A stretch of DNA of 61,477 nucleotides. It comes from an uncultured Roseburia sp. Its GTDB lineage: Bacteria > Bacillota > Clostridia > Lachnospirales > Lachnospiraceae. A program made the position numbers and the translations under genes. The notes beneath the pieces are model-generated. The model worked only from the letters and a program-made list of their open reading frames with translations, was not told the DNA's origin and did not search any database. Below, piece by piece: positions 50,490 to 59,500 of this stretch (the stretch's first letter is position 1; each line of letters starts with the position of its first letter). The stretch covers positions 1 to 61,477 of the forward strand of contig CAJTOI010000020.1 in NCBI GenBank assembly GCA_910577925.1, written 5' to 3'.

Positions 50490-53400
50490 TAACGTGGTAC
50501 CTCCACCATCGTATATGCCTCGACGATATCAAACTCTGCGATATCGTTAAAGCCCTCAAACACAAGACCACACTCGTAGCCTGCTTTTACTTCTTTTACA
50601 TCGTCCTTAAAACGCTTTAAGGAGGCAAGCGCACCCTCGAAGATCTGTGTGCCCTCTCTTGAAATGCGCACCTTGCAGCCCCGCTGGAACACGCCGTCAA
50701 GCACATAGGAACCGGCGATATTGCCGATGCCGGACGCCTTGAAAATCTGGCGCACCTCCGCATGGCCCAGCACCTTCTCCTCGTACACCGGATCGAGCAT
50801 ACCCTTCATGGCCGCTTCCACATCCTCAATCGCATTGTAGATGACCTTGTAGAGTCTCACATCCACGTTTTCCTTGTCCGCCGTAATCTTTGCGGTCGGG
50901 TCCGGACGCACGTTAAATCCGATAATAATCGCGTTGGAAGCGGATGCCAGGCTTACGTCGGACTCATTGATCGCTCCGACACCGCCGTGGATCACTTTTA
51001 CTACGACCTCCTCGTTCGACAGCTTGACAAGGCTCTGCTTTACCGCCTCCACGGAACCCTGCACATCGGCCTTTACGATAATATTTAATTCTTTCACGTT
51101 TCCGGACTGAATCTGTGAGAACAGATCGTCCAGCGACATCTTTGCCTTGGTATCTTCGATCAGGCGGTTCTTGCTCTCGGAAATATAGGTATCCGCAAAA
51201 GAGCGCGCCTCCTTCTCGGTGTCTGTGGACACAAAGGTCTCCCCGGCCTCGGGCACGGAGGAAAGTCCCAATATCTCCACCGGAGTGGACGGTCCTGCCT
51301 CTTTTACCCTTCTTCCCTGGTCGTCGATCATCGCGCGCACCTTTCCGTAGCAGCTTCCGCAGGCGATCGGCTGGCCGACCTTCAACGTACCTTTCTGCAC
51401 GAGCACCGTCGCAACCGCGCCGCGTCCCTTGTCGAGCTGTGCCTCGATGACAAGTCCGCGGGCATTGCGCTTCGGATTTGCTTTCAGCTCAAGTACCTCC
51501 GCTGTCAGAAGGATCATTTCAAGCAGGTTTTCAATTCCCTCCTTGGTGTGGGCCGACACCGGACAGAAGACGGTGCTGCCGCCCCAGTCCTCCGGAATCA
51601 GCTCATACTCGGACAGTTCCTGCTTCACACGCTCAATATTGGCGCTCGGCTTATCAATCTTGTTGATCGCCACGATAATCTCCACCCCTGCCGCTTTCGC
51701 ATGGTTGATGGCCTCCACCGTCTGCGGCATCACGCCGTCGTCCGCCGCGACCACAAGGATCGCGATATCGGTGGAATTGGCGCCGCGCATACGCATTGCG
51801 GTAAACGCCTCATGTCCCGGCGTATCCAAGAAGGTGATGTTCTGCTCGTTAATCGATACCACAGACGCACCGATGTGCTGCGTGATACCGCCGGCCTCTT
51901 TGTCGGTCACTCTCGTGGAGCGGATCGCATCGAGAAGGGATGTTTTTCCGTGGTCTACGTGTCCCATGACACAGACTACCGGCGGACGCGCCGCTAAGGT
52001 CTCCTCCGGATCATCCTCTTCCTTTAACAGCTCCGCAATCACATCGATCTTCTCCTCCGGCTCGCAGATACAGTTGAACTCTAACGCGATCTCCTCCGCA
52101 GTCTCGTATTCCACTTCCTGGTTGACCGTCACCATCGTGCCTTTCAGGAACAGCTTTTTCACAATCACCGACGGCTGTACTTTCATCTTATCCGCGAGCT
52201 CCTTGATCGTGAGCTTCTCCGGAAGCACCAGCGTGCGGATTACCTCTTCCTCCTGCTTCGGCTGCGGCTGCGGCGCCGGTTTCTTTTTGCCGCCGTTCTT
52301 CTCTAAATTGACAAAGCTCTCCTGTCTCTTGCTGCCGAGCGGATCGTATTCATTTCTCTGTCTGCCGCCGCGCCCTCTGTCTGTTCTGCGGTCTCTGGAT
52401 TCTTTTCCGCGCAGCTCTTCCGTCGCCGTGCCCTGCGATTCTTTCTTGAAGCGATCGATCTCGCGGTCCAGTCTCGCGCCGTTGCTGCCGCCGCGGAAAT
52501 TATTTCTTCCGTTTCTGTCGTCTCTGCCTGCTCCCGGCCTTGCCTGACGGTCTCCGTCCGGTCTCGGGCCTCTGTTATTATTAAAACCGCCCTGACCGCC
52601 CGGTCTTCCCTGACGGTCTCCGTCCGGTCTCGGGCCTCTGTTGTTATGAAAACCGCCCTGACCGCCCGGTCTTCCCTGACGATCCCGGTCTCTCGGGCTT
52701 CTGTTGTTATGAAAACCGCCCTGACCCGTTCTCTGCGGTCTGTCTCCCTGGGGACGGCGCTCTGCGCCCTGCTGTTCATACACATTTGCGTAGACGTTGA
52801 TGCGGGTTTCTTTTGCCGGCTCCTCCTTTTTCGGAGTTTCCGCGTTCTTTGCCTGCTCTGCTTTTAAAGCTGCCTGCTCTGCCCGCAAAGCCGCCTGTTC
52901 TGCGGCTGCGCGCTCCGCCGCCTCCGCCGCTTTGGCTGCCTCGGGATTAATCGCACGCTCAAATGCTTTGCGCATATCGATGCCGCTCATCGGTCTTCGC
53001 TGCTCCGGGCGCGCTCCGCCGCCCTGCTGCCTGCGCTCCCCGTTTCCCGAACGGCGATCTCCGTTTCCCGAACGGCCGCCGCCCTGGCCCGGTCTGCGGT
53101 TTCCGTGCGGTGCTCCCTGTTTACTATACTGTGCATTATACACCGACGTTATACTGGATTTTTTCTTTGGGCGCTCTGCGCGGCCGTCGCCGTTTCCGCC
53201 CTCGGACTTCGCCGGGCCTCCTGCTTTTGAAGGCTCTGCTCCCGCCTTTGCAGACTCTGCCGCCTTTGGCATCTCTGCCGTTTTGGGCGTCTCTGCCGCT
53301 TTCGGAGACTCTGCCCTGGGCGCTTCGGCTTTCGTTTTCGGCGCCTGCTCTTTTGCTGCTCCCGCTTTTCCCGTCTCCTGCTTTGCGTTCCCTGCTTTTT

Positions 53401-53584
53401 CGTTCTCGCTCTTTACGGCTCCTCCCCCCTTTGTCAGCTTTCCGCGCACAAGCTGCTGCGCCGCGTCGTCCACATTGCTCGACGGCGTTTTTACCGCATG
53501 CTCCGTCGCGCTCAAAAGCTCTATAATCTGTTTGCTCTCTATTCCTAATTCTTTTGCAAGTTCATGCACTCTCATTTTTGCCAT
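50489..53584 (-). CDS. infB: Translation initiation factor IF-2
   Basis: 1031 residues. N-terminal MAKMRVHELAKELGIESKQIIELL, then about 390 residues of low-complexity Ala/Lys/Glu and Gly/Arg/Asn-rich sequence, a second IF2-N module (LPEKLTIKELADKMKVQPSVIVKKLF), the GTPase domain (GHVDHGKTSLLDAI at ~540, DTPGHEAF, NKIDKP) and the C-terminal domains. It brings fMet-tRNA to the 30S subunit. Start at 53584 as in homologues; an ATG six codons earlier lies over the ribosome site. The Gly/Arg-rich part contains tandem repeats. Confidence 0.98.
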   Translation of the reverse strand: MAKMRVHELAKELGIESKQIIELLSATEHAVKTPSSNVDDAAQQLVRGKLTKGGGAVKSENEKAGNAKQETGKAGAAKEQAPKTKAEAPRAESPKAAETPKTAEMPKAAESAKAGAEPSKAGGPAKSEGGNGDGRAERPKKKSSITSVYNAQYSKQGAPHGNRRPGQGGGRSGNGDRRSGNGERRQQGGGARPEQRRPMSGIDMRKAFERAINPEAAKAAEAAERAAAEQAALRAEQAALKAEQAKNAETPKKEEPAKETRINVYANVYEQQGAERRPQGDRPQRTGQGGFHNNRSPRDRDRQGRPGGQGGFHNNRGPRPDGDRQGRPGGQGGFNNNRGPRPDGDRQARPGAGRDDRNGRNNFRGGSNGARLDREIDRFKKESQGTATEELRGKESRDRRTDRGRGGRQRNEYDPLGSKRQESFVNLEKNGGKKKPAPQPQPKQEEEVIRTLVLPEKLTIKELADKMKVQPSVIVKKLFLKGTMVTVNQEVEYETAEEIALEFNCICEPEEKIDVIAELLKEEDDPEETLAARPPVVCVMGHVDHGKTSLLDAIRSTRVTDKEAGGITQHIGASVVSINEQNITFLDTPGHEAFTAMRMRGANSTDIAILVVAADDGVMPQTVEAINHAKAAGVEIIVAINKIDKPSANIERVKQELSEYELIPEDWGGSTVFCPVSAHTKEGIENLLEMILLTAEVLELKANPKRNARGLVIEAQLDKGRGAVATVLVQKGTLKVGQPIACGSCYGKVRAMIDDQGRRVKEAGPSTPVEILGLSSVPEAGETFVSTDTEKEARSFADTYISESKNRLIEDTKAKMSLDDLFSQIQSGNVKELNIIVKADVQGSVEAVKQSLVKLSNEEVVVKVIHGGVGAINESDVSLASASNAIIIGFNVRPDPTAKITADKENVDVRLYKVIYNAIEDVEAAMKGMLDPVYEEKVLGHAEVRQIFKASGIGNIAGSYVLDGVFQRGCKVRISREGTQIFEGALASLKRFKDDVKEVKAGYECGLVFEGFNDIAEFDIVEAYTMVEVPR
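52545..52736. repeat. 66-bp tandem repeats inside infB
   Basis: Units at 52545-52610 and 52611-52676 differ at 2 of 66 positions; a degenerate third continues to about 52736. Each encodes 22 residues of the type GRPGGQGGFHNNRGPRPDGD. Confidence 0.9.
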
Positions 53585-53612
53585 ATATTTTGTTTCCTCC
53601 ATTATTCAGTTG

Positions 53613-53921
53613 TTATGCCTGCTTTATTTTATCTTCTATCGAATGTGCCAGTCCCTCGTTTGTCACCGCAAGTGAGGCGCGGAACTCTTTGCCGATAAAA
53701 TGTCCCAATGTCTCTTTGTCTCCGTACTCATACATCGGAACTCCGTAAAAATCCGTCATATTCCGGAACATCTTTTTGGTGTTTGCCGAGGCGTCTTCCG
53801 CCACCAAAACGAGATATGCCTTTCCCTCTTTGACCGCTTTTTCGGTAGAAAACTCTCCGCTGGCCACACTGTGGGATTTCGCCGCAATCCCGAGCATGGA
53901 CAATACCTTATCTGGTTTCAA
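53613..53921 (-). CDS. YlxQ-type ribosomal L7Ae-family protein
   Basis: 102 residues. KVLSMLGIAAKSHSVASGEFSTEKAVKEGKAYLVLVAEDAS and KKMFRNMTDFYGVPMYEYG match the L7Ae/L30e fold of YlxQ, a kink-turn RNA-binding protein. Uses a TTG start at 53921 that overlaps ylxR by 14 bases; homologues begin at the same place. Conserved neighbour of infB. Confidence 0.92.
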   Translation of the reverse strand: MKPDKVLSMLGIAAKSHSVASGEFSTEKAVKEGKAYLVLVAEDASANTKKMFRNMTDFYGVPMYEYGDKETLGHFIGKEFRASLAVTNEGLAHSIEDKIKQA

Positions 53922-54198
53922 GCTCCTCCATCTCCTTTTTCAGCAGCTCATATATCTCACCCGGTATCGGTGTCTTAAGCGACCGCTCAAGGCCTTTGTT
54001 TTTCATTGCCGCGCCAAGACACGCGCCGTCTGCACAGATATATGCTCCCCTGCCGTTTTTTCTCCCCGTTGCATCCAGGCATATTTCCGTTTTTTCTCCG
54101 TCTTCCGACGTATGCTTTATCACGCGGATCATATCCTTTTTTGCTTTCATTTCACGGCACCCGACACACTGGCGCATCGGAATTTTTTTATTTGCCAT
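53908..54198 (-). CDS. YlxR (DUF448) nucleic-acid-binding protein
   Basis: 96 residues. KKIPMRQCVGCREMKAKKDMIRVI and GRKNGRGAYICADGACLGAAMKNKGLERSL are the DUF448 signature. In homologues this protein affects transcription or RNase P. Three bases separate it from nusA. Confidence 0.94.
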   Translation of the reverse strand: MANKKIPMRQCVGCREMKAKKDMIRVIKHTSEDGEKTEICLDATGRKNGRGAYICADGACLGAAMKNKGLERSLKTPIPGEIYELLKKEMEELETR

Positions 54199-54201
54199 AG
54201 C

Positions 54202-55470
54202 TTATTCCTCACAGGACCTTTCCCCGTCGGTCCCTTCCCCGCTGGAGTCTTCCTCATAGGAATCGTCCTCATAGGAATCGTCCTCATAAGACGCTTTCTC
54301 GTAGGATTCTTCCCCGTAAGGTTCTCCCTCATAAGACGCTTCCCCGTATCCGTCGCTCTCGTAGTACTCGTCGTCCTCGTAATACTCGTCATCCGCATAC
54401 TCGTTTTCATAATCAAGGAAGTCTCCGGACTCTCTGGCCTGCGTCTCGCTTTTGATATCAATCTTAAAGCCGGTCAGCCTCGCCGCAAGTCTCGCATTCT
54501 GTCCTTCCTTTCCGATTGCAAGGGACAGCTGGTAGTCCGGGACAACGACTTTCGCCGATTTCTCCTCCGCATCGGCAATTACCGAAATGACCTTCGCGGG
54601 GCTGAGCGCATTTTCAATCATCATCGCCGGATTCTCATTCCATGTGATAATGTCGATCTTCTCGCCGCGGAGTTCATTTACAATCGCGTTTACGCGCGCG
54701 CCGTTCATTCCGACGCAGGCGCCCACCGGGTCCACATCCGGGTCATTTGACCAGACCGCGATTTTGGTTCTGCTGCCGGCCTCGCGCGCGATGGCTTTGA
54801 TCTCGACAATCCCCTCTTTCACTTCTGTCACCTCGGACTCAAACAGGCGCTTTACCAGTTCCGGGTGGGTTCTCGATACCAGAATCTTCGGCCCTTTTGA
54901 CGTCGATTTCACTTCCAGGACATACAGCTTGATACGCTCCGTCGGTTTGAACACTTCCCCCCGCACCATCTCGTTTTCGGTCAGGATGGCATCTACCTTT
55001 CCGAGATTGATGCTGACGTTCCTTCCGATATAGCGCTGCACCACACCGGTTACCACGTCTTTTTCCTTGCTGTAGTACTGGTCAAAGAGCACTTTGCGCT
55101 CCTCCTCACGGATTTTCTGCAAAATCACGTTCTTTGCATTCATTGTCGCGATGCGCCCGAATTCTTTTGACTTTACCTCCACATTGACGATATCGCCGAG
55201 CTCATACTTGGAGTCAATCATCTTCGCATTGACCAGACTGATTTCCTCCACCGGATCCTCCGCTTTCTCGACTACGGTTTTCTCCTGAAATACATGATAC
55301 TCACAAGTCTCCGGATCAATGTTTACTTTTACGTTTTCGGACTTGCCGAAATGATTCTTACAGGCTGTCACGAGTGAATTCTCGATTGCCTCAAGCAGTG
55401 TCTCCTTGCTGATGTTTTTCTCCTGCTCTAATATGTTCAACGCTTCTAATAATTCATTATTGGTACTCAT
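54202..55470 (-). CDS. nusA: Transcription termination/antitermination protein NusA
   Basis: 422 residues. N-terminal polymerase-binding domain (LLEALNILEQEKNISKETLLEAIENSLVTAC), S1 domain (VVTGVVQRYIGRNVSINLG), and two KH domains (VDPVGACVGMNGARVNAIVNELRGEKIDII and LAIGKEGQNARLAARLTGFKIDI). The last ~70 residues are a low-complexity acidic tail of Tyr/Asp/Glu/Ser repeats (EYYEDDEYYESD, SYEDDSYEDDSYEED). The tail replaces the acidic repeats seen in some other NusA proteins. Confidence 0.97.
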   Translation of the reverse strand: MSTNNELLEALNILEQEKNISKETLLEAIENSLVTACKNHFGKSENVKVNIDPETCEYHVFQEKTVVEKAEDPVEEISLVNAKMIDSKYELGDIVNVEVKSKEFGRIATMNAKNVILQKIREEERKVLFDQYYSKEKDVVTGVVQRYIGRNVSINLGKVDAILTENEMVRGEVFKPTERIKLYVLEVKSTSKGPKILVSRTHPELVKRLFESEVTEVKEGIVEIKAIAREAGSRTKIAVWSNDPDVDPVGACVGMNGARVNAIVNELRGEKIDIITWNENPAMMIENALSPAKVISVIADAEEKSAKVVVPDYQLSLAIGKEGQNARLAARLTGFKIDIKSETQARESGDFLDYENEYADDEYYEDDEYYESDGYGEASYEGEPYGEESYEKASYEDDSYEDDSYEEDSSGEGTDGERSCEE

Positions 55471-55514
55471 TTTATTATCCTCCTGTTTTTTCTAAGCGCT
55501 TATAATGTAATACG

Positions 55515-55982
55515 TCAAAAATCAAAAGCGAGGCGAATCAATGCAATGTCGCTCTTTTCAAAGGTCTTCTTTTCACCCTCTCCCGTCTCTATCGTCACGG
55601 TGTCCGCGTCGTAAGACGAGAGTATTCCGTAAAATTCTTTTTCGCGGTCGATGGCGCGGTAGGTGCGGATTTCGATTTCCTTCCCCATGCTGCGGATGTA
55701 ATCCTTTTCTTTTTTCAGCGGTCTTCCGAGTCCCGGCGAACTCACCTCAAACACATAAGAACCCTCTATATAGTCTTCCCTGTCGAGGATTTCATTCATC
55801 TCCCGTGCGACAGCCTCGCAGTCGTTTACGGTGATCCCGCCTTCTTTGTCGATGTAAGCCCTCAGATACCAGGTGCTTCCCTCTTTCACGTACTCCACAT
55901 CCACGATCTCAAAATTCAGCCGCCGAATAATGGGCGCGAGCAATTCTTCTGTGCGTGCTTCATATGCTTCACGCTTTGACAT
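55515..55982 (-). CDS. rimP: Ribosome maturation factor RimP
   Basis: 155 residues. NFEIVDVEYVKEGSTWYLRAYIDKEGGITVNDCEAVAREM and SYVFEVSSPGLGRPLKKEKDY are the RimP signatures. Required for 30S maturation. Start 55982 with GAGGAAG 7 bases upstream; the longer frame covers the leader hairpin and is rejected. First gene of the operon. Confidence 0.96.
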   Translation of the reverse strand: MSKREAYEARTEELLAPIIRRLNFEIVDVEYVKEGSTWYLRAYIDKEGGITVNDCEAVAREMNEILDREDYIEGSYVFEVSSPGLGRPLKKEKDYIRSMGKEIEIRTYRAIDREKEFYGILSSYDADTVTIETGEGEKKTFEKSDIALIRLAFDF

Positions 55983-56032
55983 GTATACACTTCCTCTCAC
56001 TTCTTGATCTCTTTTTTTGCTCTGAACGCGAA

Positions 56033-56060
56033 TTGAGAGAGGGCTTTCGTCCTCTCTCAA
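56033..56060 (-). promoter_or_regulatory. Stem-loop in the rimP-nusA operon leader
   Basis: Perfect 10-bp stem TTGAGAGAGG/CCTCTCTCAA with an 8-base loop, about 50 bases before rimP. An A-rich rather than U-rich stretch follows, so it is not a simple terminator. Confidence 0.5.
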
Positions 56061-56085
56061 CCAAGTCGTCATGTTATCGTATTAT

Positions 56086-56114
56086 ATAATAGCACTTTTG
56101 TCAGAAAATTGCAA
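56086..56114 (-). promoter_or_regulatory. SigA promoter of the rimP-nusA-infB operon
   Basis: Minus-strand TTGCAA (56109-56114) and TATTAT (56086-56091), 17 bases apart. Confidence 0.6.
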
Positions 56115-56139
56115 GGTTGTTTTGATTTTTTGTCGGTCA

Positions 56140-56223
56140 TTAATTTTTAAATAAATCCGAATGTGTTCCTGTTCTATCCAAATATAATTTTTTGAATTGG
56201 CTTGGGTAAATAACATCCAGCAT
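56140..56223 (-). pseudogene. Remnant of a RelE/YafQ-like toxin gene (27 codons)
   Basis: Two bases after the antitoxin-like stop, an ATG behind GAGGAGTAAAG opens a frame reading MLDVIYPSQFKKLYLDRTG and stopping after 27 codons. The YxxQFKK start is reminiscent of RelE/YafQ toxins, whose full length is about 90 residues. Too short to be a working toxin. The call rests on position, ribosome site and a short resemblance. Confidence 0.4.
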
Positions 56224-56225
56224 CT

Positions 56226-56435
56226 TTACTCCTCCAAACTCGCCCACAAATCGTTTAACTTATCAAACCTTTGCCCGTTCCCCGTCCGTTTCATTTCTTC
56301 CACCTCTGCAAATGCTTCCAATGTCTCGTCGTTTGGTTCATCCTGTTCACTTATTGACTTCTCCCTCTCTTTCTTTTCAGTCACAGCAAATTGCATGATA
56401 ATTAAATTTATTCCCTTTTTTGCAGCTGGATACAT
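56226..56435 (-). pseudogene. N-terminally truncated RelB/DinJ-like antitoxin
   Basis: 69 residues. The C-terminal half, NDETLEAFAEVEEMKRTGNGQRFDKLNDLWASLEE, has the look of a RelB/DinJ toxin-binding tail. The N-terminal ribbon-helix-helix is missing; residues GINLIIMQFAVTEKKE may be what is left of its second helix. Translation from 56435 or 56396 is possible. The conserved operator-promoter upstream and the toxin-like stub downstream support a decayed module. AT-richer than neighbours. Confidence 0.45.
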
Positions 56436-56446
56436 ATTTTTAACAT

Positions 56447-56482
56447 CTTGATCTTATAATATCACTCATATATAACATCAAG
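56447..56482 (-). promoter_or_regulatory. Promoter overlapped by a 12-bp inverted repeat (antitoxin-type operator)
   Basis: Minus-strand TTGATG (56476-56481) and TATAAG (56453-56458), spaced 17. The arms CTTGATGTTATA (56471-56482) and TATAAGATCAAG (56447-56458) are inverted repeats with one mismatch and a 12-base spacer, each covering one promoter element. Confidence 0.6.
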
Positions 56483-56552
56483 AACTATGTTTCCACAGCC
56501 CCTGATGCCTGTATAGCTGTAACGATTCAGACAAACGGCGTTTGTTACACCT

Positions 56553-59500
56553 TTATTTTTTTGTTTTTACGCTCTTTGCCTTCGACCAGTCGGAATACAG
56601 CTTTTTCGATTTTCCGTTTACCTTCACAGTTTTGTAAGTACGAATCCGCACATAGTACTTTTTATTCGCTTTTAGTTTCGTAATCTTTTTCGAGGTCGTC
56701 CCATTCTTGTCAATCGTGACCGTTTTGGTACTCTTTCCGATAAATTTGCTGCTCGTGGAATATTGGATCTGGTAGCCGGTCGTCTCGGTTTTCTGCTTTT
56801 TCCACTTGACCGTAAAGCCCTTCGCCGTTCCGCTTACTTTGGAAACAGAAGTTCCCTTCGGTTTGATTGTAAAGGTCTTTTTCACCGTCCCGCTGTAGCT
56901 CCCTTTGAGCTTCACCGTCACCGTGTACTGTCCGACCTTCTTTCTGCCCGAGGAATAGCTCACAGTATAATCCGTATCCTTCTTTAGCTTCTTCCCCTTG
57001 CTGTCTGTCACCGTGACACCGGGCTTTTTTGCCTTGCCGTTATAGGTGTAGCTCGCAGAGGAAAGCTTTATCGTCTTGGCCGCGTAGACCGTGGCAGTCT
57101 TCTGCTTCCCGCAGACCTTACAGGTCTGTTTCGTGCTGCCGTTCTTCTTTGTCGTAGCCTTCTTTGCCACAGTCTTTTTGCCGTAGCTGTGGGACATTTT
57201 CGCGATTGACTCCGTCTTTTTATTTCCGCAGACGCTGCACGTATACGTCTTTACTCCTATTTTTGCGCAAGTCGCTTTCGTCGTCACTGCTCCCGCTCCG
57301 TAGCTGTGCGCCGTTTTCGCGACTGACTCCGTCTTTTTATTTCCGCAGACGCTGCACGTGTACGTCTTTACTCCCTCTTTCGCACAGGTCGCTTTCGTCG
57401 TCACTGCTCCCGCTCCGTAGCTGTGCGCGCAGGGTGCCACCGTGTAGCTGACGTTTACCGTCCCGGTGTAGAGTCCTGTGCCTGTAATCGTCAGCGTATA
57501 ATTTCCTGCGTCCGTCACACCGTAGTCTCCCTGCACGTCATAATCCGTGCCGGGCACAAGCGTCATCCCATTCCATACCACTGCCGGAACGGCATATTGC
57601 AGGCGGCCGTTATAGGTAAGCTTCGGCACCGTCACGCCCACACTGGAAATGTCCGCCTGATGCATCGGCACTGCAAAATAGTCCGCATCGGCGTACTGCT
57701 CCCGCAGCGAAAGCTGTGGACTCAGCGTCCCGTCCGCGCCGGAGAGGGCCTGTCCGATATAGAGCAGATTTCCGTTCGCAAACGGCTCGCCCGCATCCGC
57801 ATCCTTCATCACATAGTAATTGTAGACTTCGTTCGGTATCAGATGCGAAAAACCGGAACCGTTCCAGTTTTCCGGAACAGCCGCAAGACGCAGGGAATCC
57901 GGCTGCGCAAAAAGCTCCTCCACCTCAGAAGCCGCGGCAAGAGCGGCGGTATCTGCGGATGCCGTGTTCTCTGTCGACGCTGCATAGGCCAGGGATGCAG
58001 CGCGGGCGGAACGATTAATCCGGATGGGAACAAGACTGTTCGTTCTGGTTCCGTTTCCAAGCTGGCCATAATCATTATTCCCCCAAAGATACAGATCACC
58101 GTTCTCTGTGATGGCCGCACTGTGATGCATGCCTATACTTACCTCCTTTACATCTTCCATCACCTTTTCTGGCACATGGATATCTGTTCTTGTTCCGTTA
58201 CCTAATTGTCCCTGACCATTGTAGCCCCAAAGATACAAATCCCCATTCTCCGTAATTGCCGCACTGCAAATGGGGCCCAGACTTACCTCTCTTACATTCT
58301 CCATCACTTTTATCGGTACAGAACTGTCTGTCGTTGTTCCATTTCCTAACTGTCCATAATCATTGCTGTCCCATAGATATAGATCCCCGCTCCCGGTAAT
58401 TGCCGCACTGTGACGCTCGCCTAGACTTACCTCCCTTATATTCTCCATCACCTTTTCTGGCACAAAACTCACTATTTCGTTTCCTAACTCTCCATAATTA
58501 TTGCTGCCCCACAAATACAGGTCTCCACTTTCCGTAATTGCTGCACTAAGAATGAAGCCCAGACTTACCTCCCTGACATTCTCCATCACTTTTACTGGTA
58601 CAGAACTGCCTATCATTGTTCCGTTTCCTAACTGTCCCTGACCATTGTAGCCCCAAAGATACAAATCCCCATTCTCCGTAATTACCGCACTGTGATACCC
58701 ACCCAGACTTACCTCCCTGACATTCTCCATCACTTTTATCGGTACAGAACTGTCTGTCGTTGTTCCGTTTCCTAATTGTCCACCTTGACCTGCAAGTGAA
58801 TTGCCGCCCCACAAATACAGTTCGCCGCTCTTCGTAATTACCGCACTGTGACAACCTCCCAGACTTACCTCCCTGACATTCTCCATCACTTTTATCGGTA
58901 CAAAACTACTATCTGTCGTTGTTCCGTTTCCTAATCTTCCATCACGATTGTAACCCCAAAGATACAAATCCCCTCTCTCCGTAATCGCTGCACTGTGTAA
59001 GCCTCCCAAGCTTACCTGCTTCACCTTCCCTTCGATTGTTCCTGCCGTCCCAGCTTCTCCGCCGCCCGAGCCGCTCTTTTTTTGCAGCCGTAACGTCACC
59101 TGCTCGCCGCCCTTTTGCGGATGCACCGTCTTACTCTGCTTCTGATAGCCGTCTTTTGTCACCACAAGATTGTGCGTCTTTGCCGAAAGCCAGAACTCCG
59201 CCTTTCCCGCCGCATCCGTCGCAGTATTTCCCGGCACATCCGTGCCGCTCACCGCAGCGCCGGACACCGGCGTTCCAGCCTCGTCTAAGACAAGCGCAGT
59301 CATGCGGTACAGCCAGTACGGGCAGACGGTCCAGCCAAATTCTTTCTTGTCCGCGGAATAGTAAAAATCTGTAATTTTCACGGTGACATCCATCGCTTTC
59401 AACGTAAATTTCCACTTGTTTACAAATGTTGCCCCGGCCGTAACCTCCAGTTTCCCGTTTACTTCCCCGTCAAGGCACAGGTTGCAGGTATGCTTTGTCT

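Noticed and set aside
51429..52547. A 372-codon + strand frame over infB, rich in Ser
   Set aside because: Shadow of the IF-2 coding sequence; no start signal and no recognisable domain.
56033..56060. The leader stem as a transcription terminator
   Set aside because: No U run follows the stem on the transcribed strand; it is better viewed as a leader structure.
57154..59030. Regularly spaced repeats that could suggest a CRISPR array
   Set aside because: The repeats stay in frame and encode RCC1 blades and Cys-pair modules; unit lengths (117 and about 145 bases) and lack of unique spacers rule out CRISPR.
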